A stretch of DNA of 64,000 nucleotides, taken from NCBI RefSeq assembly GCF_015291725.1, contig NZ_CP030038.1:7429001-7493000 (forward strand), written 5' to 3'. This document shows, piece by piece, positions 15,688-23,891 of this stretch. This DNA is from Bradyrhizobium sp. CCBAU 51765 (lineage in GTDB: Bacteria; Pseudomonadota; Alphaproteobacteria; Rhizobiales; Xanthobacteraceae). The translations under genes and the position numbers were made by a program. How positions within the stretch are numbered: position 1 is the first letter of the stretch; each line of letters starts with the position of its first letter. A model generated the notes under the pieces. That model did no database searches. It was not told the DNA's origin and worked only from the letters and a program-made list of their open reading frames with translations.

Positions 15688-16387
15688 TCGGGCGCGGGCG
15701 GGTGTTGCGGAATTCGATGCGCTTCTTGGCCGTGCCGACCTCGACGATGCGCTTCACGAAGATGCCGGGCGTGTGAATGTGGTCGGGATTGAGCTCACCG
15801 GCCGGAACCAGATGCTCGACCTCGGCCACCGTGATCTTCGCGGCGGTCGCCATCATCGGGTTAAAATTGCGCGCGGTCTTGCGGTAGATGAGGTTGCCGG
15901 CGGTGTCGCCCTTCCAGGCGTGCACGATGGCGAGGTCGGCGAACAGGCCGCGCTCCATCAGGTACTTCTCGCCGTCGAATTCCTTAACTTCCTTGCCTTC
16001 GGCGATCAGCGTGCCGACGCCGGTCTTGGTGTAGAAGGCCGGGATGCCGGCGCCGCCCGCGCGGATGCGCTCGGCCAGCGTGCCCTGCGGATTGAATTCG
16101 AGTTCCAGCTCCCCGGCGAGGAATTGCTGGGCGAACAGCTTGTTCTCGCCGACATAGGACGAGATCATCTTCTTGATCTGACGGGTTTCGAGCAGGCGGC
16201 TGAGGCCGATGCCGTCGACGCCGGCATTGTTGGAGACCACCGTCAGGCCCTTGACACCGGACTCCCGGATCGCGTCCGACAGCTCCTCGGCAATGCCGCA
16301 GAGGCCGAAGCCACCCGACATGATCATCATGTTGTCTTTTAGAATGCCGTCGAGCGCCGACTTGGCGTCGGGATAGACCTTGTTCAT
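15680..16387 (-). CDS. scoA: 3-oxoacid CoA-transferase subunit A
   Basis: A 235-residue alpha subunit of succinyl-CoA:3-oxoacid CoA-transferase. MNKVYPDAKSALDGI leads to the CoA-transferase family I glycine-rich stretch MMIMSGGFGLCGIAEELSDAI, then SNNAGVDGIGLSRLL, GTLAERIRAGGAGIPAFYTKTGVGT and YRKTARNFNPMMATAA. It is the first gene of a two-gene operon with scoB. Its last codons and TGA lie inside a palindromic repeat, so that repeat has apparently set the current C-terminus (...PRPSA). The two subunits together allow use of ketone bodies or 3-oxoacids. Confidence 0.92.
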   Translation of the reverse strand: MNKVYPDAKSALDGILKDNMMIMSGGFGLCGIAEELSDAIRESGVKGLTVVSNNAGVDGIGLSRLLETRQIKKMISSYVGENKLFAQQFLAGELELEFNPQGTLAERIRAGGAGIPAFYTKTGVGTLIAEGKEVKEFDGEKYLMERGLFADLAIVHAWKGDTAGNLIYRKTARNFNPMMATAAKITVAEVEHLVPAGELNPDHIHTPGIFVKRIVEVGTAKKRIEFRNTRPRPSA

Positions 16388-16647
16388 GCAAAAAACCTCG
16401 ACTGAACCTTCGGCTTGCTGGCCGTCGCGCCTTATTGGCGGCGATTATTAGGCGAAATCGTCCGAAGCCGTCAATGATACGGGGTTCTCCGCTGCGCCGC
16501 TGGGTGGTAGAAGCTGCCCACGCCGTGGGCATAACCGTGCAGCGGCCTTGAAAGCGTCAAGAAAACCCATCAAGTTGCGGGGGTTGGGTGTGGGCGCGCA
16601 GGTTTCCCGGCCCGCCCTCTGGCTCCAACGACCAACCCGATCAGGAC

Positions 16648-18588
16648 ATGCCATTGACCATGGCCCAAGGAATGAAGCGCCTCGGGACGCCGATCGCGGC
16701 GCTGCTCGGCGTCGCGCTGATCGCCCTGATCGCGACCTCCTGGCTCATCAACCGCGACGCGCTGCGCAAGGCGGTCGAAGCGCAGATCCGCGACGTCACC
16801 GGGCTGGAGCTCAATGTCGCAGGCAGCATCGACATTTCGGTGCTGCCGGCGAGCTACATCTCCTTCCATGACGTCGGCCTCAAGGGCGGCGGCACCAGCA
16901 CGCCAGCGCTCCAGGTCGACGTGCTCACCGCAAATCTGCGGCTGCTGCCGCTGCTGCTGCAGCGGTTCGAGATCGCCGACCTTACGCTGCTGCGTCCGCG
17001 CATCCACGTCAGCCTCAAGCCGGACGGCGAGAGCAACTGGACGCCCTTCATCCAGACCATCGCGCGCACCATGAAGCCCGGGGCCGAGAACCAGGTCTCG
17101 TTCTCCGAAATCCGGATCCAGGACGGCGTGCTCGACTACGAGGACGCCGCCACGCGCGCCACCGAGAAGCTCGAGGACATCGACCTGTCGCTGGCCTGGC
17201 CTTCGATCTCGCGCTCCTTTGCCGCGACCGGACAGTTCGACTGGCGCGGCGAGCGTGTCGACGGCTCGATCAGCTTTTCCGATTTCGTCGCCGCCCTCTC
17301 CGGTGACCGGTCCGGCCTGAAGGCGCGAATCGCCAGCGCGCCGCTCAAGCTCGCCTTCGACGGCAGCGTCGCCAATCGCACCAGCCCCATGATGGAAGGC
17401 ACGCTCACCGTCGACAGCCCGTCCTTGCGCAACGCGCTGCGCTGGACCGGGCAGCCGCAGCCCGGCAGCGGCGGCTTCGGCCGCTTCGCGCTGAAGGCGC
17501 GCGCCAACGTCGTCGGCCCCTCGATCGCGCTCACCAATGTCAATGTCGAGCTGGACGGCAACGCCGCCGAGGGCGTCATGACCTACGCCAATAACGGCCG
17601 GCAGACGCTGCAGGCGACGCTCGCCGCCGACGCGCTCGACTTCACACCTTATATCTCGACCTTCCGCCTGCTCGCGAGCGGCGCGCGCGACTGGAACCGG
17701 CAACTGTTCGATCTCAACGGATTGTCGACCACCGACCTCGACATGCGCCTGTCCGCGGCCAAGCTGACGGTCGGGCCGACGAAGCTCGGCCGCACCGCGA
17801 TCGGCGCCAATTTGCGCAATGGCACGCTGGCGCTCTCGGTCGGCGAGGCGCAGGTCTATGGCGGGATCGCAAAGGGCTCGTTCGGCATCGCCCGGTCTGA
17901 CACCGTCGCCGACATCAAGGCGCAATTCCAGTTCACCGACGTCGATCTCCAGGCCTGCGCCACCGAGCTGTTCGGCCTCAACAAGCTGTCCGGCCGCGGC
18001 AACATCAACGTCTCGCTCCTCGCCTCCGGATCGAGCCCGTTCGGCCTCGTGCAGTCGCTCGACGGAAGTGCCACCGTGACCGGGCATGACGGCGCGATCG
18101 CAGGCTTCAACGCCGAGCAGCTCCTGAAGCGGCTGGAGCGGCGGCCGCTGTCGGGCGGCGGCAATTTCCGCAACGGCTCGACGCCCTACACCAATCTCAC
18201 CATCGCCGTGAAATTCTCCGACGGCGTCGCCACCGCCGAGGACATCCGCGTCGAAGGGCCGGCGGCGAAGATCACGCTCACCGGCACCGCCTCGGTGCCG
18301 ACGCGCGAATACGACATGAAGGGCGTGGCAAGCCTCAACAGCGCCTCGGGATTCGAATTGCCGTTCGTGGTGCAGGGGCCATGGGACGATCCGCTGATCT
18401 TCCCCGATCCGGAAAGCCTGATCCGCCGCTCGCCGGCCTCCGCGCCGTTGCTCGACATGCTCAAGGACCGCAAGGGAGGCGATGCCGTGCGCTCCGCGAT
18501 CGAGCGCATCACGGGAAGCGGAAAGCGTCCCGCGCCGGCGGAAGCGCCGACGGCGGAAAATTCCAAAGAGACCGCCAAGTCCAACTAA
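16648..18588 (+). CDS. AsmA family protein
   Basis: A 646-residue protein with a single N-terminal TM helix (IAALLGVALIALIATSWLI) and the AsmA signature just after it: LRKAVEAQIRDVTGLELNVAGSIDISVLPASYISFHDVGL. The rest is predicted beta-rich, with repeated GTLTVDS and GTASV-type strands and a C-terminal AsmA_2-like part (RGNINVSLLASGSSPFGLVQSLDGSATV). AsmA/YhdP-like proteins bridge the periplasm and are thought to move phospholipids to the outer membrane. Start choice is uncertain among 16648, 16660 and 16672. It is monocistronic in this window. Confidence 0.85.
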   Translation: MPLTMAQGMKRLGTPIAALLGVALIALIATSWLINRDALRKAVEAQIRDVTGLELNVAGSIDISVLPASYISFHDVGLKGGGTSTPALQVDVLTANLRLLPLLLQRFEIADLTLLRPRIHVSLKPDGESNWTPFIQTIARTMKPGAENQVSFSEIRIQDGVLDYEDAATRATEKLEDIDLSLAWPSISRSFAATGQFDWRGERVDGSISFSDFVAALSGDRSGLKARIASAPLKLAFDGSVANRTSPMMEGTLTVDSPSLRNALRWTGQPQPGSGGFGRFALKARANVVGPSIALTNVNVELDGNAAEGVMTYANNGRQTLQATLAADALDFTPYISTFRLLASGARDWNRQLFDLNGLSTTDLDMRLSAAKLTVGPTKLGRTAIGANLRNGTLALSVGEAQVYGGIAKGSFGIARSDTVADIKAQFQFTDVDLQACATELFGLNKLSGRGNINVSLLASGSSPFGLVQSLDGSATVTGHDGAIAGFNAEQLLKRLERRPLSGGGNFRNGSTPYTNLTIAVKFSDGVATAEDIRVEGPAAKITLTGTASVPTREYDMKGVASLNSASGFELPFVVQGPWDDPLIFPDPESLIRRSPASAPLLDMLKDRKGGDAVRSAIERITGSGKRPAPAEAPTAENSKETAKSN

Positions 18589-18781
18589 GCTGACGTCCGA
18601 CTCAGGTGAGTTTCAACTGAGGACGGCGCCTTTCCGGTGTTGGCCGACCATCGCGAACTGATCCGGCCGAATTGATGCGCGATTGGATCGATCCACGCGT
18701 TGAGCAGTTGAGCCATCTGGCCCGACACCCCCACGACCCAGGTCTGACAAGATGCGTTGATTGCGCTACCATCCTGCGCTA

Positions 18782-18807
18782 GTGTTTTATATGACCGGTT
18801 AAAACAC
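18782..18807. promoter_or_regulatory. Perfect inverted repeat (possible operator) before the sugar ABC operon
   Basis: GTGTTTTA (18782-18789) and TAAAACAC (18800-18807) are exact reverse complements separated by ten bases. The element ends 22 bases before the GTG of the binding-protein gene and contains a TTTTAT sequence that could act as a -10 box. It fits an operator for a dimeric sugar-responsive regulator. Confidence 0.5.
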
Positions 18808-18829
18808 CGGCCGTTTGAGGGAGAAAAAC

Positions 18830-20215
18830 GTGAGATCCAAGGTAATTGGCGCAGTATCATTGGCGATCGCTGCGGCCGGGCTTTTTGCTGCCACTGCACC
18901 CGCCTTTGCACAGCAGAAGACGATCACGGTCTGGTGGGGCAAGGGCTTCTATCGATCCGAAGACGACGCGCTGATCGAGACGATCAAGAAATTCGAAGCC
19001 AAGACCGGCATCAAGGTCGAATTGTCGCAATACGCGATCCAGGACATGATTCCGAAGACGGTCGCGGCGCTCGATGCCGGCACGGTTCCCGATGTCGCCT
19101 ATTCCGACTCCTATGACGTGCAGGCGCAGGGCAAGTGGGCCTATGAAGGCAAGCTCGAGGACCTCACGGACGTCATGGAGCCGATCAAGGACCGGTTCGT
19201 GCAGAACACGCTCGATGCGTCGATCCTCTACAACGACGTCGCCAAGAAAAAGGCCTATTACGGCTTTCCGCTGAAGCAGCAGAGCATGCACGTCCAGATC
19301 TGGAACGACATGCTGGAGAAGGCCGGCTTCAAGCAGAGCGACATCCCGAACGACTGGACGGGCTATTGGACGTTCTGGTGCGACAAGGTGCAGCCGGCGA
19401 TCCGCAAGGCCACCGGCCAGCGCATCTACGCCGTCGGCCAGCCGATGGGCGTGGAATCCACCGACTCCTTCCAGTCGTTCTACACCTTCATGGATGCCTA
19501 CCACGTCAAGCTGGTCGACGACGACGGCAAGTTGCTGGTCGACGACCCGAAGGTCCGCGATGGCCTGATCAAGGCGATGAAGGACTATACCGACACCTAC
19601 ATCAAGGGCTGCACCCCGCCCTCCTCGACCACCTGGAAGGATCCCGACAACAACGTCGCGTTCCACAACAAGACCATCGTGATGACCCACAACTTCACGA
19701 TCTCGATCGCGGCGAAATGGTTCGAGGACTCGCAGAACCAGGCGCTCACCCAGGAGCAGCGCGACGCCGGCAAGAAGGCCTATGAGCAGGACATTATCAC
19801 GGCATCCTTCCCGAAGGCGCCGGATGGTTCGACCATCCGCTACCGTTCGGACGTCAAGACCGGGCTGGTGTTCACGGCGGCCAAGAACAAGGCCGAGGCC
19901 AAGCAGTTCATCAGCTTCCTGCTCCAGGAAGATAACGTCCGTCCCTACATCGAAGGCGCGCTCGGCCGCTGGTTCCCGGTGACCAAGGAAAGCCAGGAAA
20001 GCCCGTTCTGGCAGGCTGACAAGCACCGCAAGGCCGTCTACGCACAGTTCAAGGGCGGCACCGCCGCGTTCGATTTCACCAAGAACTGGAAGTTCACGAT
20101 CCTCAACAACGAGAACGTGTGGGCGAAGGCGATGAATCGCGTCGTCAGCGAGAAGGTTCCGGTCGACAAGGCCGTCGATGAACTGATCGCCCGCATCAAG
20201 CAGGTCGCGGGTTAA
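18830..20215 (+). CDS. Carbohydrate ABC transporter substrate-binding protein
   Basis: A 461-residue family 1 solute-binding protein with a Sec signal (cleavage near APAFAQQ). The mature start KTITVWWGKGFYRSEDDALIETIKKFEAKTGIKV and WFEDSQNQALTQEQRDAGKKAYEQ are as in periplasmic sugar-binding proteins. GTG 18830 is preferred to the TTG at 18815 because GAGGGAG lies about seven bases upstream. Two permease genes follow, separated by a hairpin that probably protects the abundant binding-protein mRNA. The sugar cannot be named from sequence. Confidence 0.88.
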   Translation: MRSKVIGAVSLAIAAAGLFAATAPAFAQQKTITVWWGKGFYRSEDDALIETIKKFEAKTGIKVELSQYAIQDMIPKTVAALDAGTVPDVAYSDSYDVQAQGKWAYEGKLEDLTDVMEPIKDRFVQNTLDASILYNDVAKKKAYYGFPLKQQSMHVQIWNDMLEKAGFKQSDIPNDWTGYWTFWCDKVQPAIRKATGQRIYAVGQPMGVESTDSFQSFYTFMDAYHVKLVDDDGKLLVDDPKVRDGLIKAMKDYTDTYIKGCTPPSSTTWKDPDNNVAFHNKTIVMTHNFTISIAAKWFEDSQNQALTQEQRDAGKKAYEQDIITASFPKAPDGSTIRYRSDVKTGLVFTAAKNKAEAKQFISFLLQEDNVRPYIEGALGRWFPVTKESQESPFWQADKHRKAVYAQFKGGTAAFDFTKNWKFTILNNENVWAKAMNRVVSEKVPVDKAVDELIARIKQVAG

Positions 20216-20263
20216 GCCAACCTTCCCTCTCCCCGCTGTGCGAGGAGAGGGGTAAGAACAATA

Positions 20264-20284
20264 CCGGCCGCGTTTCGCGGCCGG
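20264..20284 (+). terminator. Intercistronic hairpin after the sugar-binding-protein gene
   Basis: CCGGCCGCG, loop TTT, CGCGGCCGG, then CTTCTCTTT. It is a perfect nine-pair GC stem between the binding-protein and permease genes. Such hairpins commonly lower downstream expression or stabilise the upstream message. A second stem (CCTCTCC/GGAGAGG) lies just before it at about 20226-20252. Confidence 0.6.
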
Positions 20285-20309
20285 CTTCTCTTTGAAGAGT
20301 CCGAAAAGA

Positions 20310-21182
20310 ATGGCGATCACGCTCTCTGGCGATCAGGCAATCCCCGGCCCGCCCTTGTCGTCGCGGCTGACCCCGGCGCAGGTCTGGGGCATCGTGCTGC
20401 TCGCGCCCTATCTGCTCGTTTTCCTCGCCTTCGTCGTCTATCCCGTCTGCTACGGGTTGTGGCTGGCGCGGGCCCCGTCGAATTATGTGGCGCTCTACAA
20501 TGATCCGATCTTTGCGCGCGCCGCGGTCAACACGCTGATCTTCCTGGTCATCGGCATCAACATCAAGATGCTGATCGCGCTGTTCCTGTCCGGCTTCTTC
20601 GCCCAGCAGCGCACCTGGATCAAATGGCTCTCGGTGATCTTCATCCTGCCCTGGGCAGTGCCGTCGATCCCGACCATCCTGTCGGTGCGCTTCATGCTCA
20701 ATCCCGAATGGGGCATGATCAATCACTACATCTTCTCCTTGACCGGCGATGACGGCCCGAACTGGCTGAACGATCCGACCGTGGCGCTGACCATGGCAAT
20801 CGCCGTGCACATCTGGAAGTCGCTGCCGTTCTGGACGCTGATCCTGATCACCGGACGCCTCGCGATCTCGCACGATTTGTTCGAGGCCGCCGAGGTCGAC
20901 GGCGCGAGCTGGTGGCAGAAATTCCGCTACATCACCTGGCCGTCGATGCAGACACTCTACGTCACCTGCACGCTGCTCTCGATGATCTGGACGCTCGGCG
21001 ATTTCAACAGCGTCTACCTGCTCACCGGCGGCGGCCCGGCCGACCTCACGCACGTGCTGGCGACGCTCGGCATCCGCTATCTCCGGCTCGACCAGCTCTC
21101 GCTGGCCATGGCATCGATCGTCTGCGCGATGCCGTTCGTCCTGCCGCTCGTGTACTTCATGATGAAACGGTTGTCGCGATGA
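20310..21182 (+). CDS. Carbohydrate ABC transporter permease (MalF/UgpA type)
   Basis: A 290-residue inner-membrane permease with six predicted TM helices. The cytoplasmic EAA loop is DLFEAAEVDGASWWQKFRYITWPSM, and the C-terminal part has the FNSVYLLTGGGP motif of family-1 sugar permeases. It begins after the operon hairpin; a TTG at 20292 is an alternative start. It overlaps the next permease gene by ATGA, so the two heterodimer partners are translationally coupled. Confidence 0.9.
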   Translation: MAITLSGDQAIPGPPLSSRLTPAQVWGIVLLAPYLLVFLAFVVYPVCYGLWLARAPSNYVALYNDPIFARAAVNTLIFLVIGINIKMLIALFLSGFFAQQRTWIKWLSVIFILPWAVPSIPTILSVRFMLNPEWGMINHYIFSLTGDDGPNWLNDPTVALTMAIAVHIWKSLPFWTLILITGRLAISHDLFEAAEVDGASWWQKFRYITWPSMQTLYVTCTLLSMIWTLGDFNSVYLLTGGGPADLTHVLATLGIRYLRLDQLSLAMASIVCAMPFVLPLVYFMMKRLSR

Positions 21183-22030
21183 AGCTCCCCTCTCTCCGTG
21201 ACGTCGCGACGGAAGCGCGGCTGCTGCTGATCGGCATCCCCGTCTTCCTGTGGACGATGATCCCGATCTATCACATGTTCCTGTTCGCGATCTCCCCGAA
21301 GGAGGACGCCTTCTCAGGCAAGCTGTGGCCGGATCACCCGACGCTGCACAATTTCGAGATCGTCTTCAAACAGCAGCATTACTTCCTGCGCGATTTCTAC
21401 ATCCAGTTCTGGAACTCGACCGTGATCGCGGTCTCCGTCGGCGTGCTGACATTGTTCATCGCGACCGCGGCGGCGTTCTCGATCTCGCGGCTGAAGGTGC
21501 CGGGCGGGCGCACGGTGTTGAACCTCGCGCTCTTCACTTATTTCATCCCCGCGGCGTTCCTTGCCGTGCCGATGTACCGCACCATGGGCAATTACGGCCT
21601 GCTCAACAATCACTGGTCGCTGATCCTGGCGATGGTGACGATCGCGAGCCCCTACGCGATCTGGGTGCTGAAGCAGGCTTCCGACAAACTGCCGGTCGAA
21701 CTGGACGAGGCCGCCGTGATGGACGGCGCCACGACGTTGCAGATCTTCCGCCTGGTCTACCTGCCGCTGATGATGCCCTCGCTGGTCGCGATCGGCACCT
21801 ATGCCGTGCTGCTGGCCTGGAACGAATACCTTTATGCGTTCCTGCTGCTCTCGAACGACCGCGAGATCACCCTCCCCGTCGCGCTCGGCAACTTCCTTGC
21901 AGCCGACGACTCGCCCTGGGAGCTGTTGATGACCACCGGCTTCATCTACGCGCTGCCGCCGGCCGCGGTCTACTACGCCTTCCGCCGCTACATGGTGGGC
22001 GGGCTCACGGCAGGTGCGGTGAAGTCGTAG
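21179..22030 (+). CDS. Carbohydrate ABC transporter permease (MalG/UgpE type)
   Basis: A 283-residue partner permease, six TM helices, with EAA loop ELDEAAVMDGATTLQIFRLVYLPLMMPSL and a C-terminal AVYYAFRRYMVGGLTAGAVKS ending typical of MalG-type subunits. Its ATG overlaps the upstream permease stop. It is the last gene on this strand; a palindromic repeat and the convergent polyamine-type operon follow. No sugar-type ATPase with a C-terminal regulatory domain is encoded alongside, so it probably borrows one encoded elsewhere. Confidence 0.9.
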   Translation: MKLPSLRDVATEARLLLIGIPVFLWTMIPIYHMFLFAISPKEDAFSGKLWPDHPTLHNFEIVFKQQHYFLRDFYIQFWNSTVIAVSVGVLTLFIATAAAFSISRLKVPGGRTVLNLALFTYFIPAAFLAVPMYRTMGNYGLLNNHWSLILAMVTIASPYAIWVLKQASDKLPVELDEAAVMDGATTLQIFRLVYLPLMMPSLVAIGTYAVLLAWNEYLYAFLLLSNDREITLPVALGNFLAADDSPWELLMTTGFIYALPPAAVYYAFRRYMVGGLTAGAVKS

Positions 22031-22042
22031 TCGTCCCCTTCC

Positions 22043-22150
22043 TCATTGCGAACGAAGCAATCCAGACCACCGCTGCGGACGGACCCTGGATTGCTTCGTC
22101 GCACCAGCGCAAAATTGCTTCGCAATTTTGTCGCGGGCTCCTCGCAATGA
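22043..22150. repeat. Palindromic intergenic repeat with TCATTGCGA/TCGCAATGA ends
   Basis: The terminal inverted repeats TCATTGCGA (22043) and TCGCAATGA (to 22150) enclose two inner hairpins: GAAGCAATCCAG with CTGGATTGCTTC, and GCAAAATTGC with GCAATTTTG. The element lies exactly between the 3' ends of two convergent operons, where it can also act as a transcription end. A lone end-like CGTCATTGCGAGCGA occurs near 60256. Confidence 0.75.
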
Positions 22151-22159
22151 CGGCGAGGC

Positions 22160-22972
22160 TCACAGCGGCGCCGCGCTCTCGCCCTGCGAGCTCGATAGTT
22201 TTGAGGCGAGCGAAGCGATCACGATGACGACCGCGATCAGGGCGATCACCAGCGTGCAGATCGCGTTGATCTCCGGCTTCACCCCGAGCCGCACCTCCGA
22301 GTAGATCCGGATCGGCAGCGTCGCCGAGCCGGGGCCGGTGGTGAAGCTCGCGATCACGAGATCGTCGAGCGACAGCGTGAAGGCCAGCATCCAGCCTGCG
22401 ACGATCGCGGGCGCGATCAGCGGCAGCGTCACCGCAACAAAGGCCCGGACAGGATTGCAGCCAAGGTCCATCGCGGCCTCCTCGAGCGAGCGATCGAGCG
22501 AGCCGAGGCGGGACTGCACGACCACGGCGACGAAGCACATCGTCAGCGTGGTATGCGCGATCGTCACGGTCCAGAAGCCGCGCTCGGCGTTCAGCGCGAC
22601 GAACAACAGCAGCAGCGACAATCCGGTGATCACCTCCGGCATCACCAGCGGCGCATAGAGCATGCCGGAGAACAGCGTGCGACCGCGGAAGCGCTCGCCG
22701 CGCGACAATGCGACCGCGGCGAGCGTGCCGAGCAGCGTCGCGATGGTCGCGGAGGAAACCGCGACCCGCAGGCTCATCCAGGCCGCCTCGATCATGGCGC
22801 GGTCGTTGAAGAATTCGTGATACCAGCGTAGCGACCAGCCGCCCCACACCGTCACCAGGCGCGAGGCGTTGAAGGAATAGATGACGAGGATGAGGATCGG
22901 CAGATAGAGGAACGCCAGCCCCAGCGCGAGCGCGGCGATGTTGAAGCGGGACAGGCGGGAGACCTTGCGCAT
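22160..22972 (-). CDS. potI: Putrescine/spermidine-type ABC permease PotI
   Basis: A 270-residue inner-membrane permease closely resembling E. coli PotI: FLYLPILILVIYSFNASRLVTVWGGWS, PLVMPEVITGLSLLLLFVAL, an EAA loop in SLEEAAMDLGCNPVRAFVAVTLPLIAPAI, and GWMLAFTLSLDDLVIASFTTGPG. It is the third gene of a minus-strand potGHI operon. The start at 22972 gives almost no overlap with potH; ATG 22987 would overlap its end by 11 bases and is equally possible. It works as a heterodimer with PotH. Confidence 0.9.
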   Translation of the reverse strand: MRKVSRLSRFNIAALALGLAFLYLPILILVIYSFNASRLVTVWGGWSLRWYHEFFNDRAMIEAAWMSLRVAVSSATIATLLGTLAAVALSRGERFRGRTLFSGMLYAPLVMPEVITGLSLLLLFVALNAERGFWTVTIAHTTLTMCFVAVVVQSRLGSLDRSLEEAAMDLGCNPVRAFVAVTLPLIAPAIVAGWMLAFTLSLDDLVIASFTTGPGSATLPIRIYSEVRLGVKPEINAICTLVIALIAVVIVIASLASKLSSSQGESAAPL

Positions 22973-22976
22973 CGCC

Positions 22977-23891
22977 TCACCGCCCATGTTCGAGCTGCCG
23001 CTTCTGCAGCCGTTCGTACAGCAGCAGCGGCACCAGCAGCACCACCAGCAGCACGATGGCGGCCGCGGACGCAACCGGCCAGTCCTTGTTGGTGAAGAAT
23101 TCCAGCCACAGCGTCTGGCCGATCATCAGCGCATTGGAGCCGGCCAGAAGGTCCGGAATGACGAATTCGCCAACGATGGGAATGAAGCACAGCAGCACGC
23201 CGGCGCCGACGCCGGGCAGCGACAACGGAAAGGTGACGAGCCAGAACACCTGCCAGGGCGGCGCGCCGAGATCAGAGGCCGCCTCCTCCAGCACCGGCTC
23301 CATCTTGGCGAGGGTGGCGTAGAGCGGCAGGATCATGAACGGCAAGTAGGAATAGACGATGCCGATATACATCGCGGTGTCGGTGGAGAGCCACACCACG
23401 GGCTGGCTGACCAGGTGCAGCGCCAGCAGGATCTGGTTGAGCAGGCCGTCGTGCTGGAGGATGTTGATCCAGGCATAGATGCGGATCAGGAACGAGGTCC
23501 AGAACGGCACGATCACCAGCACCATCGCCACCGCCTGCCAGCGCTTCGGCAGCCGCGCCATGCCATAGGCGATGGGATAGCCGATCAGGAGCAGCAGCAC
23601 GGTCGCCGTGATGGCGACGGTGAGGCTGCGCACATAGGCGAACACATAGATGTCGTCGGAGACGAGCAGTCTGAAATTGTCGATTGATAGCGCGGCAAAG
23701 GCGCCCTTGAGCGCGTCCCATCCTGCCGTCAGGTCGAAGACCGGCTCGTAGGGCGGCTGTGCGATCGCCGTCTGCGACAGGCTGATCTTCAGCACGAAGG
23801 CGAACGGCACCAGGAAGAACAGCACCATCCAGACATAGGGTGCGATCGCGGCACGGCGCGCCGGGCGCGCGAAGATGCGGCGGGAGCTCAT
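22977..23891 (-). CDS. potH: Putrescine/spermidine-type ABC permease PotH
   Basis: A 304-residue permease, six TM helices. Typical PotH segments are SLTVAITATVLLLLIGYPIAYGMA, VIVPFWTSFLIRIYAWINIL, VYSYLPFMILPLYATLAKMEPVLEEAASDLGAPPWQVFWLVTFPLSLPGV and PIVGEFVIPDLLAGS. The ATG overlaps the potG stop (ATGA arrangement), confirming the 23891 start and operon order potG-potH-potI. Confidence 0.92.
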   Translation of the reverse strand: MSSRRIFARPARRAAIAPYVWMVLFFLVPFAFVLKISLSQTAIAQPPYEPVFDLTAGWDALKGAFAALSIDNFRLLVSDDIYVFAYVRSLTVAITATVLLLLIGYPIAYGMARLPKRWQAVAMVLVIVPFWTSFLIRIYAWINILQHDGLLNQILLALHLVSQPVVWLSTDTAMYIGIVYSYLPFMILPLYATLAKMEPVLEEAASDLGAPPWQVFWLVTFPLSLPGVGAGVLLCFIPIVGEFVIPDLLAGSNALMIGQTLWLEFFTNKDWPVASAAAIVLLVVLLVPLLLYERLQKRQLEHGR

